A stretch of 64,000 bases of DNA from Chryseobacterium sp. BGARF1. GTDB lineage: Bacteria > Bacteroidota > Bacteroidia > Flavobacteriales > Weeksellaceae. Each line of letters opens with the position of its first letter. Within the stretch, counting starts at the first letter, position 1. This document shows positions 32,027 through 40,734 of the stretch, in pieces. The notes under the pieces are model-generated. The model had not been told where the DNA came from, did no database searches, and was given only the letters and a program-made list of their open reading frames with translations. The stretch spans positions 46,455-110,454 of the forward strand of contig NZ_LELA01000033.1 in assembly GCF_001677955.1 (NCBI RefSeq). The letters are read 5' to 3'. Made by a program: the position numbers and the translations under genes.

Positions 32027-32806
32027 ATGCAAAAGAAACCAACTTCTAAAATACCTATTAAAAAACCAACCACTCCAAAAAAAGCAGTGGTTAAAACTGT
32101 TAAGGCAGCAACGGAAAAAACCGCACCTGCAAATGATTCTACACCGAAAAGAACTACAAGAGCAACGACAATTAAAAGCAAGGTGGAAACAACGGTTAAA
32201 GCTCCCGTAAAACCTACGACACGAAAACCTGCTGCAAAAAAGACTACAACTAAAACTCTGGCAAAGAAACCAACAGCTCGAAAGACTACTCCCGCAAAAC
32301 CTGCTGAGGTTGAAGTGAAGACGAATCCGGGAAACTTTCCAAAAGGAAATCAATTCTGGATGAACAGGGCTAAGCATGGAAGAGATAAACTCTTTGGAAC
32401 TCCAGTGTTGTTATGGGAAGCTGCTTGCGAATATTTCAGATGGGTTGAAGAAAATCCTTTGTATGAAACAAAGGTCTTTAATTATCAGGGCACTATCGTT
32501 ACAGAAAAAGTTCCAATCATGCGAGCGATGACGCTGGCGGGGCTTTGTTTCTATCTAAATTGCAACGAAGCTTACTTCCGACAGTTCGAAAAAGACAAAG
32601 AAGAGTCTGGCGATTATTCTACGGTCATCACTGATATCAGGACGGTTATCTACCGTCAAAAGTTCGAAGGTGCTGCCGGAAACTTACTAAATGCCAACAT
32701 TATCTCAAGGGATTTAGGCCTTGCTGATAAGAAAGATATCTCCAGCAATGGCCAAACTCTATCATTTACTAATTTCTTAATACAATCTTCCGAAGAGGAA
32801 GAATAA
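32027..32806 (+). CDS. Terminase small subunit with histone H1-like N-terminal tail
   Basis: 259 residues in two parts. Residues 1-100 are almost only Lys, Thr, Ala, Pro and Val in repeated units (KKPT, AKKTTTK, PTARKTTPAKPA), like histone H1 or AlgP tails. Residues 105-250 ('KGNQFWMNRAKHGRDKLF', 'WEAACEYFRWVEENPLYE', 'AMTLAGLCFYLNCNEAYFRQF') resemble gp3-type DNA-packaging small subunits that bind pac/cos DNA. The basic tail could give non-specific DNA affinity. First gene of the packaging operon. Confidence 0.75.
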   Translation: MQKKPTSKIPIKKPTTPKKAVVKTVKAATEKTAPANDSTPKRTTRATTIKSKVETTVKAPVKPTTRKPAAKKTTTKTLAKKPTARKTTPAKPAEVEVKTNPGNFPKGNQFWMNRAKHGRDKLFGTPVLLWEAACEYFRWVEENPLYETKVFNYQGTIVTEKVPIMRAMTLAGLCFYLNCNEAYFRQFEKDKEESGDYSTVITDIRTVIYRQKFEGAAGNLLNANIISRDLGLADKKDISSNGQTLSFTNFLIQSSEEEE

Positions 32807-32808
32807 CC

Positions 32809-33309
32809 ATGAAAGATAAAAAAAGTGGAATAGGATCGCATCATTCAGCAAACATGAAAAAAGATGAATGGTTAACTCCTCCTGATGTTATCGAAGCATT
32901 AGGACGATTTGACTTAGATCCTTGCTCCCCAATTAATAAACCATGGGCGACTGCCAAAAATCATTTTTCAATTAAAGATGATGGACTTTCGCAAATCTGG
33001 TCTGGCAGAGTTTGGTGTAATCCCCCTTATGGTCTTGAAGCTGCTAGATGGTTAAATAAACTTAAAAATCATAAAGATGGTATTGCTTTAATTTTTGCCA
33101 GAACTGAAACTAAAATGTTTTTTGATCACGTCTGGAATGATGCTGATGCTTTGTTGTTTATTGAAGGTCGTTTATACTTTCATCATGTCGACGGATCAAG
33201 AGCAAAAGCAAATTCTGGTGCTCCGTCTGTTTTAATAGCATACGGAAAGAGCAATGCAGAAATACTTAAAAACTGCAAAATAAAAGGTAAATATATTCAA
33301 CTTTCGTAA
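32809..33309 (+). CDS. dam: Phage DNA N6-adenine methyltransferase (Dam type)
   Basis: 166 residues. 'DEWLTPPDVIEALGRFDLDPCS' (split) and the catalytic NPPY (WCNPPYG, about 71-74) match the phage DNA-N6-adenine methyltransferase family; 'GIALIFARTETKMFF' is the following strand. It transfers methyl from S-adenosylmethionine to adenine, protecting phage DNA or marking it for packaging. It lies between the two terminase genes, which hints at the second role. Start two bases after the small subunit stop. Confidence 0.85.
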   Translation: MKDKKSGIGSHHSANMKKDEWLTPPDVIEALGRFDLDPCSPINKPWATAKNHFSIKDDGLSQIWSGRVWCNPPYGLEAARWLNKLKNHKDGIALIFARTETKMFFDHVWNDADALLFIEGRLYFHHVDGSRAKANSGAPSVLIAYGKSNAEILKNCKIKGKYIQLS

Positions 33310-33312
33310 CCT

Positions 33313-34872
33313 ATGAGCAAAGACCTCCATCAAAAAGCGTTAAACAAATTCACCGAATGGCGTGCGCCGGGCGGATGGAATAAGTTTGCTTATGATGTAT
33401 TGCTTGCAAGGATGGACCCTGAACAGCAAGCAATTATTGATTCCGTTCAAATGAATCCGAGAACCTCGGTGATGTCGGGAACTTCGAGAGGAAAAGATTT
33501 TTTAAGTGCTGTTGCCGCTATGTGCTTCATGTACTTAACGCCAAGATGGAAGAACGGAAAACTAATCCACAATACTAAAGTTGCAATGACTGCTCCGACA
33601 GGTAGACAGGTAAATAACATTATGCAACCGGAAATCTCAAGACTTTACAACAATGCTTTAAGCCAAGGAATTGATTTACCTGGTAGATTGGTCGGGAATG
33701 ATATTCGTACCGATTGGGATGAGTGGTTTTTGACAGGATTTAAAGCCGATGACAATGCAACGGAAGCATGGACGGGATTTCACGCTGTAAATACTATGTT
33801 TGTTGTTACTGAAGCCACGGGTATATCAGAAACAACCTTCAACGCTATTGAAGGTAACTTGCAAGGTAATTCCAGAATGCTGATTGTTTTTAATCCAAAC
33901 GTCTCAACCGGTTATGCGGCAAAATCTCAGAAGGGAGAAAGATGGAGTAAATTCAGTTTAAATTCTTTGAACGCTGTTAATGTTGTTCAAAAGAAAATGA
34001 TTATTCCCGGGCAAGTTGACTACGAATGGATTGTTGATAAACTAAACGAATGGTGTACGATAATCTCAAAGAATGATATCCTGATTGAAGAGGATGATTT
34101 CGAGTTTGAGGGAATCTGGTACCGACCAAATGATTTATGCCGAGCAAAGATTCTCGGTAAGTTCCCGAAAGTATCTGAAGAAGCGCTTATACCTCAGCAA
34201 TGGGTAGAATTAGCAAATAAACGCTGGACTGAATACCAAAAACTAAACACTAAAACCCATAAAAAGAAACATAATCTTATCCTTGGAAGCGATATTGCCG
34301 GGATGGGGCGTGATAATACCGTAGACTGTTACCGGTATGGAAATTATGTTGAGAAATTCACTACAAAGCATTCTGATGGTAAAGCCAATCATATGGAAGA
34401 GGCGGGAAAAATTGCTAATACTCTTCGTATTGATCCGAAAGCGGTTGCGTCTATTGATACCATCGGAGAAGGTGCTGGGGTTTATTCGAGGTTGGTAGAG
34501 CTTGGTCTTGAGAAGCGTGTTATTTCCTGTAAGTATTCCGCCAAGCCTGAGTTCCGTGGTCGTAAACTTAAAGACAGTACTGAACAGTACGAATTCCTAA
34601 ACATGAGAGCGTTTTTGTTCTGGTCCGTTCGTGAGTGGTTGGACCCGAAAAACAACAACGATGCTATGCTTCCGCCTTCCGAATCTTTCCTTGAAGAAGC
34701 TACGGAAATCAAATGGTTTTTCCGGTCAGATGGTAAGATTCAAATGGAAAAAAAAGAAGATATAAAACTAAGATTGAAGCGTTCGACTGATGAGTTTGAC
34801 GCTTTAGCAAATACTTTCCATCCTATTTCTCCTGTAATGAGTGCAGAGGGATTGAGTGGGATTTTGTGGTAA
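33313..34872 (+). CDS. Terminase large subunit
   Basis: 519 residues. The ATPase motif SGTSRGKD (55-62) is a Walker A variant; 'TMFVVTEATGI' is the Walker B region. The C-terminal nuclease starts at 'LILGSDIAGMGRDNTV' with the first catalytic Asp. 'ASIDTIGEGAGVYSRL' follows the usual RNase H-like order. It pumps and cuts DNA during packaging. Next to the small subunit and the portal. Confidence 0.9.
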   Translation: MSKDLHQKALNKFTEWRAPGGWNKFAYDVLLARMDPEQQAIIDSVQMNPRTSVMSGTSRGKDFLSAVAAMCFMYLTPRWKNGKLIHNTKVAMTAPTGRQVNNIMQPEISRLYNNALSQGIDLPGRLVGNDIRTDWDEWFLTGFKADDNATEAWTGFHAVNTMFVVTEATGISETTFNAIEGNLQGNSRMLIVFNPNVSTGYAAKSQKGERWSKFSLNSLNAVNVVQKKMIIPGQVDYEWIVDKLNEWCTIISKNDILIEEDDFEFEGIWYRPNDLCRAKILGKFPKVSEEALIPQQWVELANKRWTEYQKLNTKTHKKKHNLILGSDIAGMGRDNTVDCYRYGNYVEKFTTKHSDGKANHMEEAGKIANTLRIDPKAVASIDTIGEGAGVYSRLVELGLEKRVISCKYSAKPEFRGRKLKDSTEQYEFLNMRAFLFWSVREWLDPKNNNDAMLPPSESFLEEATEIKWFFRSDGKIQMEKKEDIKLRLKRSTDEFDALANTFHPISPVMSAEGLSGILW

Positions 34873-34881
34873 AAAAAACTT

Positions 34882-35073
34882 ATGAAAACAATAGTGAAAC
34901 ACTCGAGAACTAAATCAGCTTGGAATGTTGTAAGTACAACTATAGGAACTAAATATAAAATTGCTGTTGTTCCATATATCCTGACTGACGATGAAATAAC
35001 ACAAACAAAAGAGAAGAATGAAGCTTTAGAACATGCTGAATTTATCTCTAAATGTTTTAACAAAAAGATATAG
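34882..35073 (+). CDS. Small phage protein between terminase and portal
   Basis: 63 residues, basic N-terminus ('MKTIVKHSRTKSAWNVVSTT') and acidic helical end. Unknown function. Nine bases after the terminase and five before the portal gene, so cotranscribed. Confidence 0.55.
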   Translation: MKTIVKHSRTKSAWNVVSTTIGTKYKIAVVPYILTDDEITQTKEKNEALEHAEFISKCFNKKI

Positions 35074-35078
35074 TCCTC

Positions 35079-36491
35079 ATGAACATAGCAGAAATAACAG
35101 AAAAAGCTTCACCAGCGGAACAAATCGAAGTTCTAAAGGTTGACCGCTCGACAAAACCAAAAATCGAAGATCTAAAAAAAGAATGGAAGGTTTCGGAGCA
35201 CCGAACTATTCAAGATAAAACCTTCCTTCCGGATAAAGAGATTAAAAACGAAAAAGGAGAGGTTCAAAGAACTAAACCCGTAAATAGAATTGCAATTCCA
35301 GTTCAGAAATACATCGTAAACAGTGCTGTTTCATTTGGTTTTGGTAACCCTGTTACGATTAAAAGTAATGCCGAGGAAGGTAGCCAGGAAGAGGTTGTCG
35401 AAAAAGCTATTGAAAGGATATTGTTCGAAAATAAAGCCAATATCAAAAACAGACAGATAGCAAGGGAGCTTTACAGATCAACCGAAATCGCTGAGTATTG
35501 GTATTATCAGAAAGTAGATACTCATGAAGATTATGGTTTTCCATGTAACTTCAGAATTAAATTGAAGCTCTTTGTTCCTTGGAAAAATGATGTTCTTTAT
35601 CCGATGTTTGACGAGTTTGACAACATGGTTGCGTTCTCTCGGGCTTTCACTTTGATTGACAAAGAAAGAAACACGATCGAATACTTCGAAACTTACACAG
35701 ATACCGAAGTAAGACGATTTAAAAAAGCAGATGCGGGATGGATTGATGAGGTTATCGAAGGAGCAGGGAAGAATGTCATCGGAAAAATCCCTGTTGTTTA
35801 TGCTTCTCAGGAAGAAACAGAGTATGAAGACGTAAAATACGATATTGAACGTTTGGAGCTTTTGTTTTCCCGTCATGCTGAGATTAATGATTATCATGCA
35901 GCGCCAGTAACATTCATTACTGGCACAGTCACATCTTTACCACAGGCCGGGGAAGCAAATAAAGCTATTATGGGAGACATAGGTTCTGATATGAAGGTTA
36001 TTTCTTGGGAAGCGGCTCCGGAATCTGTAAGATTAGAGATTGAAACAAGGCTCGAAAACATACATAAATTCACTAAAACACCTGATTTGTTTAGACAGGT
36101 TAAAGGAATGTCTCAAGTAAGCGGAATCATGCTTAAAATGCTGTTTATGGATGCTCACTTGAAAGTAATGGAGAAGAATGAAATTTGGGAGGAATATTTC
36201 CAGAGACGTTTTAATATTCTGAAGTCTTATGTTGGTAATCTTTTAAATTTAAAATTAGCTGATGCAACAAACAATCTGGAACTTGAACCGGTAATTAAGC
36301 CTTACATGATTCAAGACACGAAAGAATGGGTTGAAACGCTTATGACGGCCAACGGAAACAAGCCTTTAGTTTCTCAGGAATATTCTGCTGAACTTGCGCA
36401 ATTGGCGCCGAAAGAAGATTGGTTAATTCTTGAAGCTGAGCAGGAGAAAGCGAAAACTGAGAGTGTGTTTAATAATCCTGTAGAGTTGTAA
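35079..36491 (+). CDS. Portal protein (SPP1 gp6-like)
   Basis: 470 residues. 'RIAIPVQKYIVNSAVSFGFGNPV', 'KNVIGKIPVVYASQEETEYEDV' and the helical region around 'TPDLFRQVKGMSQVSGIMLKMLFM' are typical of phage portals. The dodecameric portal is the DNA gate of the capsid and the docking point for terminase. Position between terminase and minor head protein agrees. Confidence 0.85.
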   Translation: MNIAEITEKASPAEQIEVLKVDRSTKPKIEDLKKEWKVSEHRTIQDKTFLPDKEIKNEKGEVQRTKPVNRIAIPVQKYIVNSAVSFGFGNPVTIKSNAEEGSQEEVVEKAIERILFENKANIKNRQIARELYRSTEIAEYWYYQKVDTHEDYGFPCNFRIKLKLFVPWKNDVLYPMFDEFDNMVAFSRAFTLIDKERNTIEYFETYTDTEVRRFKKADAGWIDEVIEGAGKNVIGKIPVVYASQEETEYEDVKYDIERLELLFSRHAEINDYHAAPVTFITGTVTSLPQAGEANKAIMGDIGSDMKVISWEAAPESVRLEIETRLENIHKFTKTPDLFRQVKGMSQVSGIMLKMLFMDAHLKVMEKNEIWEEYFQRRFNILKSYVGNLLNLKLADATNNLELEPVIKPYMIQDTKEWVETLMTANGNKPLVSQEYSAELAQLAPKEDWLILEAEQEKAKTESVFNNPVEL

Positions 36492-36495
36492 AATA

Positions 36496-37548
36496 ATGGC
36501 TGATCTTCACGATGATATTTTTGATAATACTCACTTCGAAAGAGGTGAGTATAACGTTCGTAGGATAAAAAGTTTTTATCAAAAACTCATCGAAGATATT
36601 GTAAAGCTTATCTCCCTCGGTCAAATAGATACAACAAAACTATTTTCATTTAAAGACTATCCGCAGCTAAAGCCACAAGTAGATAAACTTTTCGAAGGCT
36701 TTACGAAAAACGTTTCAGCGGAAATGTTCAACCAATTCGAACAGAGTTGGAAGTATGGAGAGAAAAAACAATCAGCTTTAGTCAATGAAATAGCGTCAAA
36801 AATCAATCTTCCTAAAGAAAAGGTGAAAGAATACCTAAATCCGAATTCGGATGCTTTAAAAGCGTTTCAAAATCGTAAGATAGACGGGTTGAGGTTATCT
36901 GATAAGATTTGGAAATTATCTGATCAGTTTAAAAAAGAAATTGAGCTGGGTTTGGATATCGGAATCGGGGAGGGGAAATCAGCATCCAAACTTGCAAGAG
37001 AATTAAAAGCAAACCTTACGGATCCTGATCGACTCTTTCGAAGAGTTAGAGATAAACACGGAAATTTAGTATTATCAAAAAATGCAAAAGCTTATAAACC
37101 CGGACAAGGAGTTTATCGATCTTCTTACAAGAATGCTGAACGATTAACCAGGACGGAAAACAATATTGCTTATCACGAAGCTAACTTTCAAAAGATGCAG
37201 CAGTTTGATTTTGTGAAGGGAATCAGAATTAAATTATCAAACAATCCTAATCATTGCCCGTTTTGTGAAGCGATGGCGGGGGAATATCCAAAGGACTTTA
37301 AGTTTTGGGGATGGCATCCACAGTGCAGATGTACTGTTATCACCATTTTAAAAACTTGGGCGGAAATGGAAAAGGATAATGAGAGAATTTTCGCTGGATT
37401 AAAACCTTTAGAACCTGCAGATGCAATTACAAAACTTCCGCCTCAATTTACATCTTGGGTTTCGGAGAACAAGCAGAAGATTCAAAATGCTAAATCCAAG
37501 CCTTATTTCATACTGAATAATCAAGAAAAAGTTAGCCATCTGTTGTAG
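36496..37548 (+). CDS. Minor head protein (SPP1 gp7 / Mu F-like)
   Basis: 350 residues. The C-terminal third carries the F-family motif: 'RLTRTENNIAYHEANFQKMQ', then 'NHCPFCEAMAGEYPKD' and 'WHPQCRCTVITIL' with paired Cys/His. These proteins bind the portal and help DNA exit or head assembly. It is the last forward gene before the antisense cassette. Confidence 0.85.
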   Translation: MADLHDDIFDNTHFERGEYNVRRIKSFYQKLIEDIVKLISLGQIDTTKLFSFKDYPQLKPQVDKLFEGFTKNVSAEMFNQFEQSWKYGEKKQSALVNEIASKINLPKEKVKEYLNPNSDALKAFQNRKIDGLRLSDKIWKLSDQFKKEIELGLDIGIGEGKSASKLARELKANLTDPDRLFRRVRDKHGNLVLSKNAKAYKPGQGVYRSSYKNAERLTRTENNIAYHEANFQKMQQFDFVKGIRIKLSNNPNHCPFCEAMAGEYPKDFKFWGWHPQCRCTVITILKTWAEMEKDNERIFAGLKPLEPADAITKLPPQFTSWVSENKQKIQNAKSKPYFILNNQEKVSHLL

Positions 37549-37560
37549 ATGGGTTACTTT

Positions 37561-37932
37561 TTAAATTTTATAAAGCATCTCACCTACCCATTTCATAAAT
37601 ACGTTTTGTAAAGTATGAATTTTTAAAGTGTGTTCTAAAAAATGTTCCTGAAGCTCATCTTTATCATCGTAAACGGAAAGATATTCTGCTTTAAATTTAT
37701 GAATTAGAATTTCAAATTTATAATTCTTAGTATTAAGCCTATAATATGATGTATCTACGGTTTCAACTTCTTTTGAAAAGCCAAAATTAATTAACCATTC
37801 ATCAGTAATGTTTATAGGTTTTAAATCTTTACTCTCATAAATTTTTAACTTGCTAATAGTTTCGTCATCAACTAAAATAGCTTTATTATAAATTGAAACA
37901 TAGTTACCAATGAAGATTTCTTTAATGTCCAT
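37561..37932 (-). CDS. Phage protein, paralogue of the following gene's product
   Basis: 123 residues. 'IKEIFIGNYVSIYNKAILV', 'PINITDEWLINFGF' and a C-terminal 'HTLQNVF' correspond to 'SKELRIGNFVSTS', 'PIPLTEEWLIKFGF' and 'HQLQNLYF' in the 37932-38360 product. This is a recurrent family in Bacteroidota phages with unknown function. Start overlaps the upstream stop by one base (TAATG). Antisense to the surrounding late genes. Confidence 0.6.
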   Translation of the reverse strand: MDIKEIFIGNYVSIYNKAILVDDETISKLKIYESKDLKPINITDEWLINFGFSKEVETVDTSYYRLNTKNYKFEILIHKFKAEYLSVYDDKDELQEHFLEHTLKIHTLQNVFMKWVGEMLYKI

Positions 37933-38360
37933 TATTTGTTTTCCTTCAAAGTTAACTCTTTTCCTGTAAGTGAGAAATATAAATTTTGTAGCTGGTGAAC
38001 ATATTCAATATTTGGTAAATCGTGATGATTGCCACCATCTCTCCAATCTTCATTTTGTTCTAGTCTCCACTCATTCTTATCAAATGTTAGGTGTGAATCG
38101 ATGTTTTCTAAATACAAACCTATTAATTCAACATTTCCGTGGTATTTTAAATTAATATTTTTAAACCCGAATTTAATCAACCATTCTTCTGTTAAAGGAA
38201 TGGGATGTATATTATGATATTGAACTTCGCCTATATCTGTTATCGATCTTTGATTTGAAAGAAATAATCCGTGCATTTTTATTTCTTCAACTATATATAT
38301 CACAGTTCCGTCGATTGAAGTGCTTACGAAATTACCGATTCTTAATTCTTTACTTTCCAT
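37932..38360 (-). CDS. Phage protein of the '(K)ELRIGN ... EEWLxKFGF ... HQLQNLY' family
   Basis: 142 residues, with all three family blocks and a C-terminal 'YVHQLQNLYFSLTGKELTL'. Function unknown. Tandem paralogue of the 37561-37932 product. It follows the tape-measure-domain protein gene after 3 bp, so the group is one leftward operon. Confidence 0.65.
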   Translation of the reverse strand: MESKELRIGNFVSTSIDGTVIYIVEEIKMHGLFLSNQRSITDIGEVQYHNIHPIPLTEEWLIKFGFKNINLKYHGNVELIGLYLENIDSHLTFDKNEWRLEQNEDWRDGGNHHDLPNIEYVHQLQNLYFSLTGKELTLKENK

Positions 38361-38363
38361 GGA

Positions 38364-38810
38364 TTAAATTTTTTCAAAATTTTCTTTATAATATTTTTCT
38401 GCTGAATAATCATCAAGACCTTTATTTTCAGAATCAACCCATCCGGCATTGTATGCTTTCATAATAATCTGTTTCAAAGCTTCCTTGTATTGATATCCCC
38501 ATGTTTGCGATTGCTTCTTTTTTAGCTCATAAAACATTCCACCCTCATTAGTAAGATATAGGAAAACGGCTCCAAAATGCTTAAAATCAATTTCACCATT
38601 TTGAACCATTAACTGAATTTCGGTTGTGGTTTTGCCGTATAAAGCAGCAAGCTCTCTAACCATAGGTATTCCTATTTCTGTCAATTGACGAAGGTCATCA
38701 CCTTGTATTATGCCTTTTGATTTTACATTATCGTAAACTAATTTTATTTTTTCCGCAGAAACAGATAAGCCAATGGCTATATCTTCTATTCTTGATTCTA
38801 TATTTTCCAT
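38364..38810 (-). CDS. Stand-alone tape-measure-domain protein (TMP mimic)
   Basis: 148 residues. About residues 24-101 align without gaps to the conserved N-terminal domain of this phage's own tape measure protein (46952-51745, about residues 154-231): 36 of 78 positions identical by eye. Shared blocks are 'RQ.TE.GIPM..ELA', 'G...FK' and 'LT.EGGMF.EL..KQS'. There is no coiled-coil body, and the C-terminus is a short Lys/Tyr-rich tail. It is encoded antisense to the late operon. It might compete with tape measure for chaperones or tail parts, or act on tape measures of incoming phages. Function unknown; homology is strong. Confidence 0.8.
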   Translation of the reverse strand: MENIESRIEDIAIGLSVSAEKIKLVYDNVKSKGIIQGDDLRQLTEIGIPMVRELAALYGKTTTEIQLMVQNGEIDFKHFGAVFLYLTNEGGMFYELKKKQSQTWGYQYKEALKQIIMKAYNAGWVDSENKGLDDYSAEKYYKENFEKI

Positions 38811-38817
38811 TTAAATT

Positions 38818-39039
38818 CTATTTATTATTCAAAACCTCTTCTTTCTTCACTACACAAAACTTCGTTCTATATTCATCACCTGGATTAAGACTTTGCTGAT
38901 ATAAAGTCTGTCGAGCTACTCCAATTTGTTCAGTAGTGAACATATTGTAAATAGCCGTTATAGAGCTGAAAAAGAAATCGGCTTTACCTTCTGTCGGTTC
39001 GTGGAGTTTAACGTGGTAGATTACTCTGTTTCGTTGCAT
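38818..39039 (-). CDS. Small phage protein of unknown function
   Basis: 73 residues: 'RVIYHVKLHEPTEGKADFFF', 'SITAIYNMFTTEQIGVARQTLY' and a basic C-terminus. The layout recalls a small family seen in Bacteroidota phages (an uptake-type 'Y.h.L..P..G..d.yF.SI.AIY..f...qIG'), possibly a DNA-binding HTH. Located between two tape-measure-like genes in one leftward operon. Confidence 0.55.
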   Translation of the reverse strand: MQRNRVIYHVKLHEPTEGKADFFFSSITAIYNMFTTEQIGVARQTLYQQSLNPGDEYRTKFCVVKKEEVLNNK

Positions 39040-39338
39040 GATTTTAAAGGATGCATTATTAATGCTCCATTACTGAAAACATTACTTTGAATTATTGCGA
39101 CAAAATTTCTTGCAGATACTTTTTTATCTTTTATAAGTTGTAAAATTTCAGAAATATTCTCAGTTCCTTTCAGTTTTTTCAATTCTAAATCTATTGGAAA
39201 ACCGAGATGTAATAATCTATCAAAATCCTCCATATCCATGAAGTTCTTTTCATTTATCTGCTCTTGAACTTTTACGAATTCTGTTTTATCTAATAAGCCA
39301 TTTTCGCAAATTAATGTTATGTATTGATCTAAATTCAT
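39021..39338 (-). CDS. Second, diverged tape-measure-domain-like protein
   Basis: 105 residues. 'MEDFDRLLHLGFPIDLELKKL', 'ILQLIKDKKVSARNFVAIIQ' and 'VFSNG' follow the order of the block seen in the 38364-38810 product ('DDLRQLTEIGIPMVRELAAL', 'IQLMVQNGEIDFKHFGAVF', 'LTNEGGMF'). Identity is low and needs a two-residue gap, so homology is probable rather than certain. It overlaps the next gene's start by 19 bp. Confidence 0.5.
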   Translation of the reverse strand: MNLDQYITLICENGLLDKTEFVKVQEQINEKNFMDMEDFDRLLHLGFPIDLELKKLKGTENISEILQLIKDKKVSARNFVAIIQSNVFSNGALIMHPLKSCNETE

Positions 39339-39362
39339 TTTATTTATTTTATTGTAAATATA

Positions 39363-39752
39363 CTAAACTTCGCTCACCCATTTAAGTAAACAGTTTCCGG
39401 AAAAGCTTTCTATCCTAAAAACCATCAATCTATTTTCATCAAAAACAGTAAGAAATAAACCGTTTAAATCGCCTTTGATTTCAATGTAAGCGAATTGCAA
39501 TCCTCTGTCGTTAGAACCGGAGCAAACAGTTTGATAATTGAAATTTTCGGGCAGTTCCTGATTCCTGATAATCTTCTCTATAATAGCAGTTTCATTATCA
39601 TTTGCTATTTGCAAATTATTTCCTCCTTCCGAACCTTTTTTAGAGTCGAAATTAACCTTTATTTGATGCTGAGGTTGGAAGTGTTCAGATTCTCTTTCAT
39701 CCGTGCAAGATGTGAAAAGAATTAATGTAAGTAAAATTAGTATAGTCTTCAT
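39363..39752 (-). CDS. Phage-encoded lipoprotein
   Basis: 129 residues with signal and lipobox FTSC (Cys16). The mature part contains 'YQTVCSGSNDRGLQFAYIEI' and a C-terminal cysteine, a pattern also seen in the prophage lipoprotein at 31242. Start overlaps the stop of the upstream gene by four bases. Likely displayed in the envelope of the lysogen. Confidence 0.6.
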   Translation of the reverse strand: MKTILILLTLILFTSCTDERESEHFQPQHQIKVNFDSKKGSEGGNNLQIANDNETAIIEKIIRNQELPENFNYQTVCSGSNDRGLQFAYIEIKGDLNGLFLTVFDENRLMVFRIESFSGNCLLKWVSEV

Positions 39753-39973
39753 GATATTGTTAGATTGATGTCTAGTGCTAAGTAAAAAAAGTGTTGAGTA
39801 TTGATTTCTCTTCCTTCTTTAGCTGTGAATATTATTTTATTGTTGAAATATGATTTTCTTTCTATTTTGATGTCGTAAAGCTTTCGCAAACCTATCCCTG
39901 AAGAGTTGTATTTTAAAGCCCTGACAACCTCAAGTATTAAGTTTGGTTGTCCTTCAATTTTAAATTCTTTCAT
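39749..39973 (-). CDS. Small phage protein of unknown function
   Basis: 74 residues, strand-rich ('EFKIEGQPNLILEVVRALKY', 'ERKSYFNNKIIFTAKEGREI'). Coupled to the lipoprotein gene by an ATGA overlap. Unknown. Confidence 0.5.
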   Translation of the reverse strand: MKEFKIEGQPNLILEVVRALKYNSSGIGLRKLYDIKIERKSYFNNKIIFTAKEGREINTQHFFYLALDINLTIS

Positions 39974-40082
39974 GCTATAAAATTAAGTTGATGTTATTGT
40001 TTTTCATTGCGGTTTTCCGTAGCCGAGGATAAAAAATTGTTGAATAAAATGATTTTCATATTTATGTGAAAAATTATTTAAA

Positions 40083-40181
40083 ATGTATAATATAGAATTT
40101 TATCAATTTATTGGAGGGGTTTTAATTGGTTTGTCAGTTGGTTTTGTTGTCGGGAAATTTTCCAAGAATAAGAGACAGTAA
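40083..40181 (+). CDS. Tiny membrane protein, 32 residues
   Basis: ATG at 40083 to TAA at 40181: MYNIEFYQFIGGVLIGLSVG then a basic tail. One transmembrane helix with GxxxG spacing. It precedes another small membrane protein in the same direction (40236). Without homology data its reality is uncertain. Confidence 0.4.
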   Translation: MYNIEFYQFIGGVLIGLSVGFVVGKFSKNKRQ

Positions 40182-40235
40182 GATGTCGGCTTAAATTTTT
40201 GATTTATTTTTTATATTTGAACAAATCTAATTTCC

Positions 40236-40724
40236 ATGTCTGATAATATTGAATATTTTAAAGCATCTCTCCCAATTGCAGCACTTATAGGGGTTGTTGT
40301 AGGCGCATTCCTGAACTCACGATTACAGAGAAAAGATAAACTTCAAGAACACCTTTTTACTTATAAAGTAAAGTCTTACATGGAAATTGCTAGGATCATT
40401 ACCGAAACCATAAGAAGAATGGAAAAGATCAGAAGCTCTTATTATTCCAGAAAAGATGGAGAAAGTTTTTACGAGGTATATAATAACTTAGTTGATACAA
40501 TATCGGAACAATCGCTTTTTATAAGTTCAAGAACAAAATCAGATTTAGATGAATTGTTAAAATCTTTACATAAAGTTTATGACAGCGAACTATTTAGAGA
40601 GGATTATGATGTTCGTATTGTTCATTATATATCATCAATATACGAATGTAGACAATTCCTCCAAAAACTTCAAAATGATATTGGCTATGAAAAGAAACCT
40701 TTAATCACTCGTAAAATTAAGTGA
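40236..40724 (+). CDS. Membrane-anchored helical protein in the accessory cassette
   Basis: 162 residues: one transmembrane helix (about 10-27, GVVVGAFLN), then a long, charged, helical cytoplasmic part. The only sizeable forward gene within the antisense cassette. Shape resembles small phage exclusion proteins, but no motif supports this. It converges on the gene at 40735 with 10 bp between. Confidence 0.55.
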   Translation: MSDNIEYFKASLPIAALIGVVVGAFLNSRLQRKDKLQEHLFTYKVKSYMEIARIITETIRRMEKIRSSYYSRKDGESFYEVYNNLVDTISEQSLFISSRTKSDLDELLKSLHKVYDSELFREDYDVRIVHYISSIYECRQFLQKLQNDIGYEKKPLITRKIK

Positions 40725-40734
40725 GCAGTATAGT

